Source: Streptomyces sp. AC550_RSS872 (GTDB lineage Bacteria > Actinomycetota > Actinomycetes > Streptomycetales > Streptomycetaceae). Taken from it: a DNA stretch of 64,000 nt. Positions within the stretch are counted from its first letter, which is position 1. Each line of letters starts with the position of its first letter. The notes below the pieces were generated by a model. It saw only the letters and a program-made list of their open reading frames with translations. It was not told the origin of the DNA and ran no database searches. Position numbers and translations under genes: made by a program. Below are positions 32,317 through 41,750 of the stretch, one piece after another. The stretch lies in the NCBI RefSeq assembly GCF_019049285.1, contig NZ_JAGMUL010000058.1:62001-126000 (forward strand), in the 5' to 3' direction.

Positions 32317-33573
32317 ATGAGTATCCACGGCGATGGAAGTGAGCCCCGATCGAGCCGCCGGACGGCCGGAGGACGTCGCGGTCACCGGGCGAAGTCCAGG
32401 ACGCGGCGGATCGTGATCGGCGGCAGTGCCCTCGCCACCGCCGCGGCGGCCACCGTGGCCGTGTCCCTGGCCTCGGCGAGCCAGTACGGGACGTCCCAAG
32501 CGGAAACCGGCCGTGCCGTGTTCGTGCAGGGAAACGAGCTGAGCGGCAACACCATCCATGTCTTCGCGCGGGACGGCCAGGGCAAGCTGAAACCCGCGGG
32601 CACCTATGCCACCGGCGGCCGGGGCGGCGACCAGGTCGACGCCCCCACGGACTCCCTCGCCTCCCAGGGCTCCCTCCTCTACGACGACGCCTCCGGCATG
32701 CTGCTGGCGGTCAACGCGGGCAGCGGCACTCTGACCTCCTTCCGCGTCGAGGGAACGGAACTCAAACGCCGTCAAGTCCTCGACACCGGGGGCGAGTTCC
32801 CCTCCAGCATCGCGGTGCGCGGCAAGGTCGCGTACGTCATGAACGCGGGCGGTCAGGGCAGCGTCCAGGGCTTCCGGATCACCAGGAAGGGGCTCGTGCC
32901 GATGCGGGGGTCCTTCCGTTCACTCGGGCTGGACAACGAGGACGTACCACGGTTCGACACCTCGCCCGGCGAGGTCGAGATCACCCCGGACAGCCGTGCC
33001 CTGGTGGTCACCACCAAGGGGAACAACACCGTCGAGGTCTTCCCGTTGAAGAGCAACGGCCTGCCCGCCGTCGCCGAGCCGGTCGTCAACAAGTCCGCCG
33101 GCAACGTGCCGTTCGCGATCAGCTTCGACAGCTCCGGCCGCCGGATGCTGGTCGCCGAGGCCGAGAAGTCCACGGTGACCGTCTACAAGGTCCGGCACAA
33201 CGGCAAGCTGAAGGTCCTCCAGCGGCCGCTCGCCAGCGGCCAGGAGGTCCTGTGCTGGCTGGAGCGCGCGGGCAACTACTTCTACGGCGGCAACACCGGC
33301 AACTCCACCGTCACCGGCTACCGCATGGACAAGCACGGACGGCTCTCCCTGACCAACGAGGTCGGCCTCGCCACCCCGCCCTCCTCGAAATCGCAGGGCG
33401 TGATCGACATCGCCGTGACCAAGGACGCGAAGTTCGTCTACGTCCAGAACGCCACCTCCGGAACGGTCGACGGCTTCCGCGTCGAGAAGAACGGATCCCT
33501 CACCAAGGTCACCACCGCCGAGGGCCTTCCCGCATTCGACGAGTCGGGCATGGAGGGCATCGCCGCGATGTGA
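32317..33573 (+). CDS. Secreted beta-propeller (lactonase-family) protein
   Basis: 418 residues. A basic N-terminus (residues 14-31) and hydrophobic segment (IVIGGSALATAAAATVAVSL) form a long signal or anchor. The rest contains repeated propeller blades (AVFVQGNELSGNTIHVFARD, FVYVQNATSGTVDGFRVEKN) of the YncE/6-phosphogluconolactonase-like type. The lactonase catalytic residues are not obvious, so it may be a binding or structural protein. GAAGGAG lies eight bases before ATG 32317. It is the first gene after truncated tRNA copy E and is convergent with the sugar dehydrogenase gene. Confidence 0.78.
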   Translation: MSIHGDGSEPRSSRRTAGGRRGHRAKSRTRRIVIGGSALATAAAATVAVSLASASQYGTSQAETGRAVFVQGNELSGNTIHVFARDGQGKLKPAGTYATGGRGGDQVDAPTDSLASQGSLLYDDASGMLLAVNAGSGTLTSFRVEGTELKRRQVLDTGGEFPSSIAVRGKVAYVMNAGGQGSVQGFRITRKGLVPMRGSFRSLGLDNEDVPRFDTSPGEVEITPDSRALVVTTKGNNTVEVFPLKSNGLPAVAEPVVNKSAGNVPFAISFDSSGRRMLVAEAEKSTVTVYKVRHNGKLKVLQRPLASGQEVLCWLERAGNYFYGGNTGNSTVTGYRMDKHGRLSLTNEVGLATPPSSKSQGVIDIAVTKDAKFVYVQNATSGTVDGFRVEKNGSLTKVTTAEGLPAFDESGMEGIAAM

Positions 33574-33688
33574 CACCCGGGTCTCGGGCCGGGCGGCGGG
33601 CTTGCCTCAAGCGGGCCGGAGATCCCGGAGGTGATCCGGCCGACCTGGGTGACACTCGCTGCTCGGCGGCTTCTTCATCCGGTGGTCG

Positions 33689-34825
33689 TTACGCCGGGTC
33701 GATGCGGGAGACGCTGCCACGCAGGTCGAGCACGTACAGCTCGCCGTTGCCTCCCTGCACGAACGAGACGACCCGGCCGCCGTCGACTCCGAGGTTGCTC
33801 ACGCCGGTCACCTCGCCGTTCTCCATGTGCAGAGCACGGACGGTGCCGTCGCAGTAGTCGCTGAACACGTACTGGCCCTTGAGGTCCGGGATCGCCTCGC
33901 CTCGGTATACGTATCCGCCCGTCACCGAGCAGCCCGGCCCGCTGCGGTCGTACTCGTGGATCGGCGGTACGTGGTCCGCGGGCTCCGTGCCGCCCCGGAA
34001 GGGATGGTTGCCCTCCATCTGGGACCAGCCGTAGTTCTCGCCGCCCTTGCTGGTTGCCGGGGCCCAGTCGATCTCCTCCCAGGCGCTCTGGCCGACGTCC
34101 CCGATCAGCAGGTCGCCCGTGCCCGCGTCGAAGGAGAACCGCCACGGATTGCGCAACCCGTACGCCCAGATCTCGTCCTTCGCGTTCGGGTCGTCCACGA
34201 ACGGGTTGCCCGGCGGGATCGCGTACGGCTTGCCGCCCCTCGGGTCGATCCGCAGCAGCTTGCCGAGCAGCGTGTCGAGGTTCTGGCCGTTGCCGTGCGG
34301 GTCGCCGCCCGAGCCGCCGTCGCCGAACGCGATGTAGAGGTAGCCGTCGGGGCCGAACGTGATGTCGCCGCCGTTGTGGTTCGCGTAGGGCTGTGTCTGG
34401 GTGAGGACGGTGCGCCGGGTGTCCGCCTGGATCCTGCCGTCCCGCACCGCGAACTCATCCACGGTGCTGGTGCCTTCGAGGTTCGTGAACGAGATGTAGA
34501 AGTGCGCGAACTCCTTGTCGAACGCGATGCCCAGCAGGCCGCGTTCGCCGTTGGTGGTGGTCTCCCTGGATATGTCCAGGACGGGCTCGCCGAGCCCCTC
34601 GGCGTCCAAGACCCTTACCTTGCCCGCGCGTTCGGCTATCCAGACCGTGCCACCGGGGCCGGCGGCGCCGGCGGTTGGATTCTGGGCCGTGGCCACTTTC
34701 TTGAGCACGACCTTCGCTGCCTGGCGTGGGGAGCTGAGCTCGTCGGCAGACGCCGTGGTCAAAGCGAGGGAAGCGACGAGGCAGAGGCTGCCGATGATCG
34801 CCGAGCTTCTGGTGCGAACTTTCAC
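33689..34825 (-). CDS. Secreted PQQ-dependent sugar dehydrogenase-like protein
   Basis: 378 residues. A signal peptide (SSAIIGSLCLVASLALTTAS) precedes a six-bladed propeller of the soluble aldose dehydrogenase (GDH-B) family. ANHNGGDITFGPDGYLYIAF contains the conserved catalytic His with GGD, GNGQNLDTLLGKLLRIDP follows, and EIWAYGLRNPWRFSFD contains the usual Arg. Such enzymes oxidise aldoses using PQQ in the periplasm or outside the cell. GTG 34825 is preceded by AGGAGG at seven bases. PQQ synthesis genes are not seen here; the PqqD-like gene at 47394 belongs to the lasso cluster. Confidence 0.87.
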   Translation of the reverse strand: MKVRTRSSAIIGSLCLVASLALTTASADELSSPRQAAKVVLKKVATAQNPTAGAAGPGGTVWIAERAGKVRVLDAEGLGEPVLDISRETTTNGERGLLGIAFDKEFAHFYISFTNLEGTSTVDEFAVRDGRIQADTRRTVLTQTQPYANHNGGDITFGPDGYLYIAFGDGGSGGDPHGNGQNLDTLLGKLLRIDPRGGKPYAIPPGNPFVDDPNAKDEIWAYGLRNPWRFSFDAGTGDLLIGDVGQSAWEEIDWAPATSKGGENYGWSQMEGNHPFRGGTEPADHVPPIHEYDRSGPGCSVTGGYVYRGEAIPDLKGQYVFSDYCDGTVRALHMENGEVTGVSNLGVDGGRVVSFVQGGNGELYVLDLRGSVSRIDPA

Positions 34826-35093
34826 CGTGATCCTCCTAGAGGCGGCGAACGGGGGGAGATCACCCGGCTGCCAGGGGCAGAGAGATGGGTGTCGTCCACA
34901 CCGGCACGCACACCTGGGGGGTGGGGGGATTGGTGCGCTACTGGCCACAGATGAGGCTACCGGGGCAGAGGTTGTTGAAATAGACCACACTCCGCCACCC
35001 ATTCACCTCTGCTCCGCTTTCCGTCGCGAGCCGATGGCCACGTCCACCCCCGGCAAAGGCATACGCGCTGGTCAGGAACGTGGAGCAGGTCAG

Positions 35094-35112
35094 GCGCCGT
35101 CGCTTCCCAAGC
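35094..35112 (+). repeat. tRNA-Gly(CCC) 3' fragment, minimal copy F
   Basis: Only GCGCCGTCGCTTCCCAAGC remains: the arm end and anticodon loop. A recognisable arm piece (AAGGCATACGCGCTGGTCAG) starts 46 bases earlier, against 47 in copy C. It lies 92 bases from the 3' end of the lanthipeptide transporter gene and marks one edge of that cluster. Confidence 0.65.
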
Positions 35113-35203
35113 GCAACTATCTGGTCTCGAATTCCACATGGTTGCCGCTGTACCTCTCCACATGCCGTATCCGGGCGCCGCCCCGAACTGACGGCACGGC
35201 AGC

Positions 35204-37426
35204 TCATCGCCGGTCAGCGGCACCAGGGCGCGGCCGTGCCTCCTCGCCGGACTCGAGCTGCTGGCCCACGAGTCTCGCGTAGTGACCGGCGCGCCGGAGC
35301 AGGTCGTGATGGCTCCCCCGCTCCACGATGGTTCCCTGGTCGAGCACCAGGATGGTGTCGGCGTTGCGGATCGTGCTCAAGCGGTGCGCGATGATGATCT
35401 GGGTGCAGGCCAGGCTGCGCAGGTTCTCCGCGACTTTCCGCTCGGTCTCGACGTCCAGATGACTCGTGGCCTCGTCGAGCATGATGATCGCCGGTTTGTG
35501 CGCGATCGCTCGTGCTATGGCCAGCCGCTGTCGCTGACCGCCCGACAGGGCGCTCCCGCCCTCGGAGACGAAGGTGTCGTACTGCATCGGCATGGCCATG
35601 ATGTCGTCGTGTATCGCGGCCAGCTCGGCGGCCGCAACCACTCGCTCGCGCTTGATCGATGGGTTGCTGAGGGCGATGTTGGACAGGATCGACCCGCTGA
35701 ACAGGGCGCTCTCCTGCAAGACGACGCCGAACTGGCGTCTGAGCTCCTGCCAGTTGACGTCCCGCAGCGAGACGCCGTCGTAGAGGATGTCCCCCTGTGT
35801 GGGGACGTAGAGTCCGAGCAGCAGTTTCCCCAGCGTGCTCTTGCCCGAACCGGAGAGTCCGACGAGCGCGATCCTCTCTCCGGGCCGTGCGGTGAGGTCG
35901 ACGTCGTGCAGCACCTGGGGGCCTGCCTGCGAATAGCGGAAGCCGACCCTGTCCATCCGCAGCTGCCCCGACAGCCGTGGGGCCGGTCGTGGCACTTGTC
36001 GCGACTGCTCCGGCTCGGCCTCGGTCACGTCACGGATGCGGTCGAGGTTGGCACTGACGAGCTGGAACTGCTGGGCACTGTCCACCAGCGACGTGAGCGG
36101 TGCGAAGAAGGCGGTGGCCAGCGCCAGAAGCGCCACCATCGTGCCCAGGCTGATCGATCCGCCCAGGACCTGTGTGGCACCCACCCACAACAGCGCGAGC
36201 TGTCCGAACAGGGGCAGGGACCCCAGGAGCGAGGCCACGGCACCGGAAACGTAGTTCTGGCGCATCGAGATGTTGAGGTGGTCGAAGAACAGGTTCGACC
36301 AGCGGTCGAAGGCCTGTGCTTCGGCGCCCGCCGCTTTCAGCGTTCCGATGCCGACTATCGCTTCGCCCAGATATCCCTGGGACTTCCCGAACGCGGCCAG
36401 CTCTCGGCCCGACAACCTCGTGATGACGCCGTTGCTGAGCATGATGACCACTGCCCCCAGCAGACCGACGCCGAGTGTGAGCAGGCCGAACGGCGGGGAC
36501 TGCCAGAAGAGGAGAAGCAGGTAGAACATCACCAGCCCGCTGTCCATGACGGTGGCAAGGAGCTGGTTGCTCAGCAGTTCGCGCAGCATGGCGTTGCTGG
36601 CCGCCCGGGCGAGCAGGTCACCGGTCGAGCGCTGCTGGAAGTATTTGTAGGGCAGTTCGAGAAGGTGCTCTACGAAGCCGAGCATCATGCTGACGTCGAT
36701 ACGCGCACGGAGGTACACCAACAGCCATTCCCGCAGCAGCGTCGCGACGGTCTGGGCGAGAAAGACGACGACGATGCCGATCGCCAGGACCGGCATGACG
36801 TTGCGCATCCGGTAGGGCAGGACCTGGTCCACCACCACCGCGGTCAGGATCGGCAGGACAAGCCCGAGCAGGATCAGCAGCACGGAGACCGCGAGCAGTT
36901 GCAGCGACCTCCAGGGCGCCTGCCGTACGTACTGGAGGGCGTACGCCCGGAAAGTCGCGCGGGGTGCGACGGCCGCACGACGGTCGAAACCCGCGCCCGG
37001 TTCGAGGAGGATGACCACCCCGGTGAACCCGGCGTCGAACTCGTCCTCCGTCAGCCGGCAGCGTCCTCTGGCGGGGTCCACCACGTCGACGTACCTGCGC
37101 GACCATCGTTCGACGACGAGGAAATGAGTGAACTCCCAGTGGACGATCGCGGGGAGTGCGATGAAACGGAGATCGTTCCGCGGTAGCGAGACCGTCCTCA
37201 CCCGCATTCCGTGGTCGCGCGCGGCCTTGACGATCTCCAGGGCGGAGAGGCCGTCGCGACCGACGCCGCAACGCGTCCGCAGCTCCGACAGGGAGGTCCC
37301 GCGGCCGTAGTAGTTGAGCATCATCGTCAGGCAGGCGAGGCCGCATTCCACCTCACTCAGCTGTCTGACCTCGGGAACCCTCCTGCGGTGCCGACGGCCC
37401 GTGAACCAGGCGAACGGGTTCGTCAC
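35204..37426 (-). CDS. lanT: LanT: lanthipeptide leader peptidase and ABC exporter
   Basis: 740 residues in three parts. An N-terminal C39 peptidase domain (1-150) has Cys28 in EVECGLACL, His101 in WEFTHFLVV and Asp117 in DVVDP. A six-helix membrane domain (about 165-450) follows. The ATPase has GLSGSGKST, the LSGGQRQRLAIARAI signature and IIMLDEATSHLD. It would cut the LanA leader after Gly-Gly and export the product. GTG 37426 overlaps the stop of the HlyD-like gene (GTGA). It is the last gene of the lan operon. Confidence 0.93.
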   Translation of the reverse strand: MTNPFAWFTGRRHRRRVPEVRQLSEVECGLACLTMMLNYYGRGTSLSELRTRCGVGRDGLSALEIVKAARDHGMRVRTVSLPRNDLRFIALPAIVHWEFTHFLVVERWSRRYVDVVDPARGRCRLTEDEFDAGFTGVVILLEPGAGFDRRAAVAPRATFRAYALQYVRQAPWRSLQLLAVSVLLILLGLVLPILTAVVVDQVLPYRMRNVMPVLAIGIVVVFLAQTVATLLREWLLVYLRARIDVSMMLGFVEHLLELPYKYFQQRSTGDLLARAASNAMLRELLSNQLLATVMDSGLVMFYLLLLFWQSPPFGLLTLGVGLLGAVVIMLSNGVITRLSGRELAAFGKSQGYLGEAIVGIGTLKAAGAEAQAFDRWSNLFFDHLNISMRQNYVSGAVASLLGSLPLFGQLALLWVGATQVLGGSISLGTMVALLALATAFFAPLTSLVDSAQQFQLVSANLDRIRDVTEAEPEQSRQVPRPAPRLSGQLRMDRVGFRYSQAGPQVLHDVDLTARPGERIALVGLSGSGKSTLGKLLLGLYVPTQGDILYDGVSLRDVNWQELRRQFGVVLQESALFSGSILSNIALSNPSIKRERVVAAAELAAIHDDIMAMPMQYDTFVSEGGSALSGGQRQRLAIARAIAHKPAIIMLDEATSHLDVETERKVAENLRSLACTQIIIAHRLSTIRNADTILVLDQGTIVERGSHHDLLRRAGHYARLVGQQLESGEEARPRPGAADRR

Positions 37427-38004
37427 GAGGCACCGCCGAGGGGCCCGCCAAGTCCGGGGAAGAGCGCCAGGAGTCGCTCCGACCCGGCCTCCACCCGAGC
37501 GGTCAGGAGGCTCCCGGCGTAGGCGGCCGGGGGCAGCGACTCTCCCAGCCGCACGATCACGACGGTCCAGGGCTGCCGAACGGTGTCGGCCCCGGGCTCG
37601 AACCGGTACCTGTCCCGTGCCGTGTCCGGGCCCACCACGCCCGGCTCGACCCTGACGACAGCACCCGATACGGATGGACCCGAAGAGCCGATCCGCGCCT
37701 GGACCGACTGGCCGGCCCGCACCTGCGCCGACTGATCCGGCGGCAGGAACAGGGCGGCCGTCGTCGCTGCGTCGCCGGGTCCGGCCCGGGCACCGTCCTG
37801 GAGGATCGTGCCCTGGGTGCCGACGTAGGCCGGTACCCGTACGGACCAGGCCAGTGCCGCGGTGGCGATCAGTACGGCCAGCAACAGCCAAAGGCAGACG
37901 ATGGCCGGCCGCAGGGTGAGGCGAGGCACGATGTCCTTCGCCGTACCGTGCCGGTAGGCCCGGATGGCGCTCTCCCGGAAGATCACACGGTGGGCCACGA
38001 CCAA
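37423..38004 (-). CDS. HlyD-like membrane-fusion accessory protein
   Basis: 193 residues. One membrane segment (PAIVCLWLLLAVLIATAALA) is followed by a short external domain with a biotinyl/lipoyl-like beta stretch (VRVPAYVGTQGTI, RAGQSVQARIGSSG). It is much shorter than Gram-negative HlyD and lacks the long coiled coil. It is coupled to lanT by a GTGA overlap and follows lanM by 12 bases, so it very likely works with the exporter. The start is TTG 38004 or GTG 37998; AGAGG suits the first. Confidence 0.7.
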   Translation of the reverse strand: MVVAHRVIFRESAIRAYRHGTAKDIVPRLTLRPAIVCLWLLLAVLIATAALAWSVRVPAYVGTQGTILQDGARAGPGDAATTAALFLPPDQSAQVRAGQSVQARIGSSGPSVSGAVVRVEPGVVGPDTARDRYRFEPGADTVRQPWTVVIVRLGESLPPAAYAGSLLTARVEAGSERLLALFPGLGGPLGGAS

Positions 38005-38016
38005 GGGTCCTCTCTC

Positions 38017-41000
38017 TCAGCCCTGCGCCTGCCACCGTGCAGGAGCAAGGAGAAGAACGGACGGCACCTTGTCGGGCTCGGCCAGCCGGAGCAGCTCGTA
38101 CCCGATGCCCGCCAGTCCGGTCATGAGCCCGGGCGTCTCCACCCCGAGGGGCACTCCCGTCACGAAGCCGTTGGCCTCCATGTGCGCCACCACCGACGCG
38201 GTCGCTCGTGCCAAAGCCTCATGATCTTCGGGTCTGTCGAGCGACCGCGCCGCCGTCAGGAGAAGCTCGATGTTCCCCAGCGCGCCGTGGCAGAGCGAGT
38301 GGCCCATGGCGAAGCCGTACTGTTTCGTGGCGCTCAGGGCGATGTCGATCTCGTCTCGTGTGGCAGCGTCGGCCAGCTGATCCAAGGCGGCGAGGCGTGC
38401 CAGGCCGATACCCGGGGCGCCGTGGCACCAGGCCACCATGCTCTTGTGAGGTGGCTCGACGACCGGGTCAACCGGGTCGGCCCGGCTTGCCCGGGACGCG
38501 AAGACGCGCAGGTCGGCCCAGTTGTTCAGCTCGGGAAGGAAGAGGCTGCGGTCGTAGCCGAGAGCGCTGAGAGCGGTTCGCCGGAATCGGTCCTCGCCGC
38601 TTTGGGCCGCCAGCCGCAGAAGGCTCAACGCGATGCCGGCGGTGCCGTGCGAGAACCCGCCCAGCGGCGGCTGGTCCTCCAGTGTCGTCCAGGCGACCCC
38701 TCGACGCACGGGCAGCACCGTGGCCAGGAGCCGCTCACCGCAGCGGATCGCCACCGCCAAGGTCTGTGCCGAGGGACGGACCGCATACAGGCTGAGCAGC
38801 GCGAGGACGCAGCCCGCCGAGCCGTAGACGACGTCCAGCGAAACGTCCCTGGAGATGACCGGTGGCAGCCCGTCGGCCAGTTCGGCCGCTTCGTCGAGGA
38901 GATCGGGCTCGGCCCACAGGACGCCCAGGCTCGTGAGGGCGTAGACGACCGAGGCCAGGCCGTCGAAGGCGCCGACCGTCTCGGGAGATCCGCTCGCCTG
39001 CGGCTGCTCCCGGAGTTCCAGCCACTCCCGCGCCTGCATGCGTGCCGATGTCAGTGCCCGACGTGCGAGGAGCGTGACGGAGGGCTCTTCGGCGATCGCC
39101 CCCAGGTAACCCAGGAAGAGTGCGATTCCACTGGTCCCGGAGTAGAGGTCACTGCCCGAAGGGAACAGGCCCCAGGTCGACTCGTCCAGGGGGCCCACGC
39201 CGAGCCAGTACGCGCCGCCCTCGTTGTGCAGGGAGAGCTCGCCGAGACGTCTCCCGACGGAGCCGGCCAGTGCCAGCAGCTGTTCTCGATCCACCGGCCG
39301 GGGCCCAGGGGAAAGCCGTTTCACCGACGGAACCTGCGCCGGCCGGGAGAGCGGGTCCTCATGGTCCATGAGCAGTGTGGCCAGCGACGCCTCGGTGATC
39401 CAGAGCTGCTTGGCCAGGTCGTCGTCACCGAGCTGCTCCACTCGCTGCCGGACCAGATCGAGGCCGGACGCGTCGAAGAAGTCCTCGAAGCGCGCCCCCT
39501 GCGTCGTGCGGAGCGCCCGGCTGCCGGGGCGGCTGCTGAACAGCGGGATGTCACCATGCCGCAGATCCCGCTGCTCCGCCGGTATGAGGGGAACGAGGTA
39601 GGGACGCTGCGCCGCTTCGGTCCACAGGTGATCGAAGAAGCGATCACGTTCGAGCGCGTCCCGCAGCAGATCGGGATGGAAGCTCTCGTACCACAGGAGG
39701 CCGTACACGTTCGTGGAGCGGACGACGACACGTGTCTCGTCCTGGGCGAAGCGCGGGAGCTGCTCCGCGAGCAGCTCCGCCCTGTTCTCACGGAGCAGAC
39801 GGTACATTCCGGTGAAGCCCGCCAGTACGGCGTCCTTGTACTGCCAGACCTCGACGTCCTGGTCACCCAGCCGGGGCCGGTTCTCGCTCACGGGCAGCTC
39901 GGCACGCCGCCGGACCACCCGCATCTCGTCCGTCCCCGGCCTCTCCCAGCTGACGAGCCGATGCGGGTTCATCTGCCCCGGTTGCCCACCCAGGCCGCTC
40001 ATATCCACGCCTATCGAATCCTGGTCGGACCACACGCGCCGCGGCAGCAGCCCGACCTGCCACACGGAACGATCCAGCGCTCCCGCGGCGAGGTTCTCCG
40101 GGGCCGGCCCCTTGGCGTGGACGTAAGGGTGGAACAGGGCCTCCAGATCCACGGGCATCGGATGCTCACCCGCCGCGAGCAGGTTCTCGTTGTGCAGGTC
40201 GGCTGCGTCCAGGACGTAGAACAGCGCCAGGTAGCTTCCCTGACGCTCGTAGAAGCGCACGACTTCCTCGTCGCATGTGCAGGAGGCCACGTCGACGAAC
40301 TCCGACCAGCCGTGGTTCCCGCGGTCGACGACCACCAGCGGCCGCAGGCGGGGCTCGGCCCCCCTGTCGTTCAACCAGGACAGCAATTCCTGGAAGTGCA
40401 TGTCCAAACCCAGCGACCTGGGCTTGTACAACAGTTTCAGCTCCGAGGCGAACCGCAGCAGGAGCACACTGCGGCCATGACGGTGCCGGTCACCTTTTCC
40501 GGCGTCCACGTCGACCAGCGGGCCGGGATCGCCGCCCGGGGCGAAGGTGGTGCGGATGGACTGCCAGTCCGCGCACAGATGCGTCAGGAACTCGTACAGG
40601 TAATCCGCCCACTGTTCCGTCATGAGCACCAGTTGACGTGCGAGCACCGGGTACTGGGCGAGGAGTTCCACCAGCGAGCTTTCCTGACCGAGCCGCCGGA
40701 TGAAGTCCTCGAAGCGTTCTTCCGCTGTCCCGCCTCTCAAGTGTCCTTTCAGCCGCGCGACATGGAGTTCGAGTACTAGCGGCCTGCTGAGCTGGAACAG
40801 GAGGAGGGGCGCGAGATTCGCCACGAACACCCCGGGGAGCGCTTTCATTTCGAAGGGAAAGAACTCGACCTCGCCGCGCAGGCTGCGCACCCTTTCCTGA
40901 AGACTGTCAAGAGCGTCCAGGAGGAGAGGGCTGATCGCCGACAGACCTCCATGGAGAGGGTGATCGGCCTCGGTCTTCTCAAGCAGAGGTGGCGGCTTCA

Positions 41001-41358
41001 CGCCGGAATCCCGGTGGGTGAACGCCCGCCGGAGAACAATCAGCCAGTCCGGGGGACCCTGGATGCGGGCCTTCAGACGCTCCGGGGGCTCCGCCAGGAG
41101 AGCCAGCAGATCACGTTCCGAGAGCGAGTCGAGAGCCAGCCGCTGGGCGAACAGCCGCCCACGCTCGAAGGGCTTCTGGCCCTTCCAGGCACGCAGACGA
41201 TCCAGCGCTTCCTCAACTGGGAGGTCCGAAGCGGTGGACACCCCCGCGCGGGTACTGCGTGTGCCACCGCGTTCAGGGAGGGAAAGCGCCTGGCACCACT
41301 CGGGGGACTGCCATACCTCTTCCGCTCTCATGAGCTGGCCGCTTCCCTCGACATCCAC
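38017..41358 (-). CDS. lanM: LanM: class II lanthipeptide synthetase
   Basis: 1113 residues, normal for LanM. The N-terminal dehydratase (DUF4135, about 60-700) phosphorylates and eliminates Ser/Thr of the precursor; VDVDAGKGDRHRHGRSVLLL and HNENLLAAGEHPMPVDLEAL are its nucleotide-site blocks. The LanC-like cyclase (about 750-1113) carries FSHGTAGI (about 906), the zinc ligand Cys in AWCHGAPGIG (about 977) and Cys-His in SLCHGALGN (about 1023). It would form Lan/MeLan bridges. It lies 161 bases after lanA, separated by a stable hairpin. Confidence 0.95.
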   Translation of the reverse strand: MDVEGSGQLMRAEEVWQSPEWCQALSLPERGGTRSTRAGVSTASDLPVEEALDRLRAWKGQKPFERGRLFAQRLALDSLSERDLLALLAEPPERLKARIQGPPDWLIVLRRAFTHRDSGVKPPPLLEKTEADHPLHGGLSAISPLLLDALDSLQERVRSLRGEVEFFPFEMKALPGVFVANLAPLLLFQLSRPLVLELHVARLKGHLRGGTAEERFEDFIRRLGQESSLVELLAQYPVLARQLVLMTEQWADYLYEFLTHLCADWQSIRTTFAPGGDPGPLVDVDAGKGDRHRHGRSVLLLRFASELKLLYKPRSLGLDMHFQELLSWLNDRGAEPRLRPLVVVDRGNHGWSEFVDVASCTCDEEVVRFYERQGSYLALFYVLDAADLHNENLLAAGEHPMPVDLEALFHPYVHAKGPAPENLAAGALDRSVWQVGLLPRRVWSDQDSIGVDMSGLGGQPGQMNPHRLVSWERPGTDEMRVVRRRAELPVSENRPRLGDQDVEVWQYKDAVLAGFTGMYRLLRENRAELLAEQLPRFAQDETRVVVRSTNVYGLLWYESFHPDLLRDALERDRFFDHLWTEAAQRPYLVPLIPAEQRDLRHGDIPLFSSRPGSRALRTTQGARFEDFFDASGLDLVRQRVEQLGDDDLAKQLWITEASLATLLMDHEDPLSRPAQVPSVKRLSPGPRPVDREQLLALAGSVGRRLGELSLHNEGGAYWLGVGPLDESTWGLFPSGSDLYSGTSGIALFLGYLGAIAEEPSVTLLARRALTSARMQAREWLELREQPQASGSPETVGAFDGLASVVYALTSLGVLWAEPDLLDEAAELADGLPPVISRDVSLDVVYGSAGCVLALLSLYAVRPSAQTLAVAIRCGERLLATVLPVRRGVAWTTLEDQPPLGGFSHGTAGIALSLLRLAAQSGEDRFRRTALSALGYDRSLFLPELNNWADLRVFASRASRADPVDPVVEPPHKSMVAWCHGAPGIGLARLAALDQLADAATRDEIDIALSATKQYGFAMGHSLCHGALGNIELLLTAARSLDRPEDHEALARATASVVAHMEANGFVTGVPLGVETPGLMTGLAGIGYELLRLAEPDKVPSVLLLAPARWQAQG

Positions 41359-41463
41359 CCGCTGCTGTCAGCCCGGACGTCAGCCAGGGCTGCCGAACAG
41401 CGTCTGGCAGCCCTCGCCGAACCACGTTCGGCCGTACGTGTCAGAGGCGGTCACAGGTCACAT

Positions 41464-41517
41464 GCGGGGCCGCCCGAAAGCCGGCCGATTCCCGGCCGGG
41501 TACGCCGAACGCCCCGC
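41464..41517 (-). terminator. Hairpin between lanA and lanM (possible attenuator)
   Basis: The outer stem pairs GCGGGGC (41464-41470) with GCCCCGC (41511-41517). An inner stem CCGGCCG/CGGCCGG (41481-41499) has loop ATTCC. It begins three bases after the lanA stop. A partial terminator here would give much more precursor than enzyme message, as in many RiPP operons. Role is inferred. Confidence 0.65.
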
Positions 41518-41519
41518 TG

Positions 41520-41750
41520 TCAGCAGCTGCGGCAGGGGTTTTGCGAGTTACCGCGAGTCGTGACACAGGTCCTCGTGTTACAGCCGACGCTGTTGCCGCT
41601 CTGGGCGCCGCCCAGAACCTGGCCCAGCTCCGCGTCCGTCAGCTCTATGACGCCCGCCGGGTTGTCCGGCAGGTCAGCCAACTCTGCGGCGCTCAGGCCG
41701 CTACGGTACTCCCGGTCCTCCCAGGCCCGGACGATCTTGTGGAGATCCAT
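41520..41750 (-). CDS. lanA: LanA: class II lanthipeptide precursor
   Basis: 76 residues. The leader (1-48) starts MDLHKIVRAWEDREYRSGLS, continues with LADLPDNPAGVIELTDAELG and ends in the double-glycine QVLGG, a mersacidin-type leader. Cleavage after Gly48 leaves a 28-residue core, Ala49 to Cys76. The core has four Cys (core positions 9, 14, 25, 28) and eight Ser/Thr (3, 6, 11, 13, 16, 17, 21, 27), enough for up to four thioether rings. The start ATG 41750 has AAGGAG eight bases upstream. I do not recognise the core as a known lantibiotic. Confidence 0.9.
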   Translation of the reverse strand: MDLHKIVRAWEDREYRSGLSAAELADLPDNPAGVIELTDAELGQVLGGAQSGNSVGCNTRTCVTTRGNSQNPCRSC

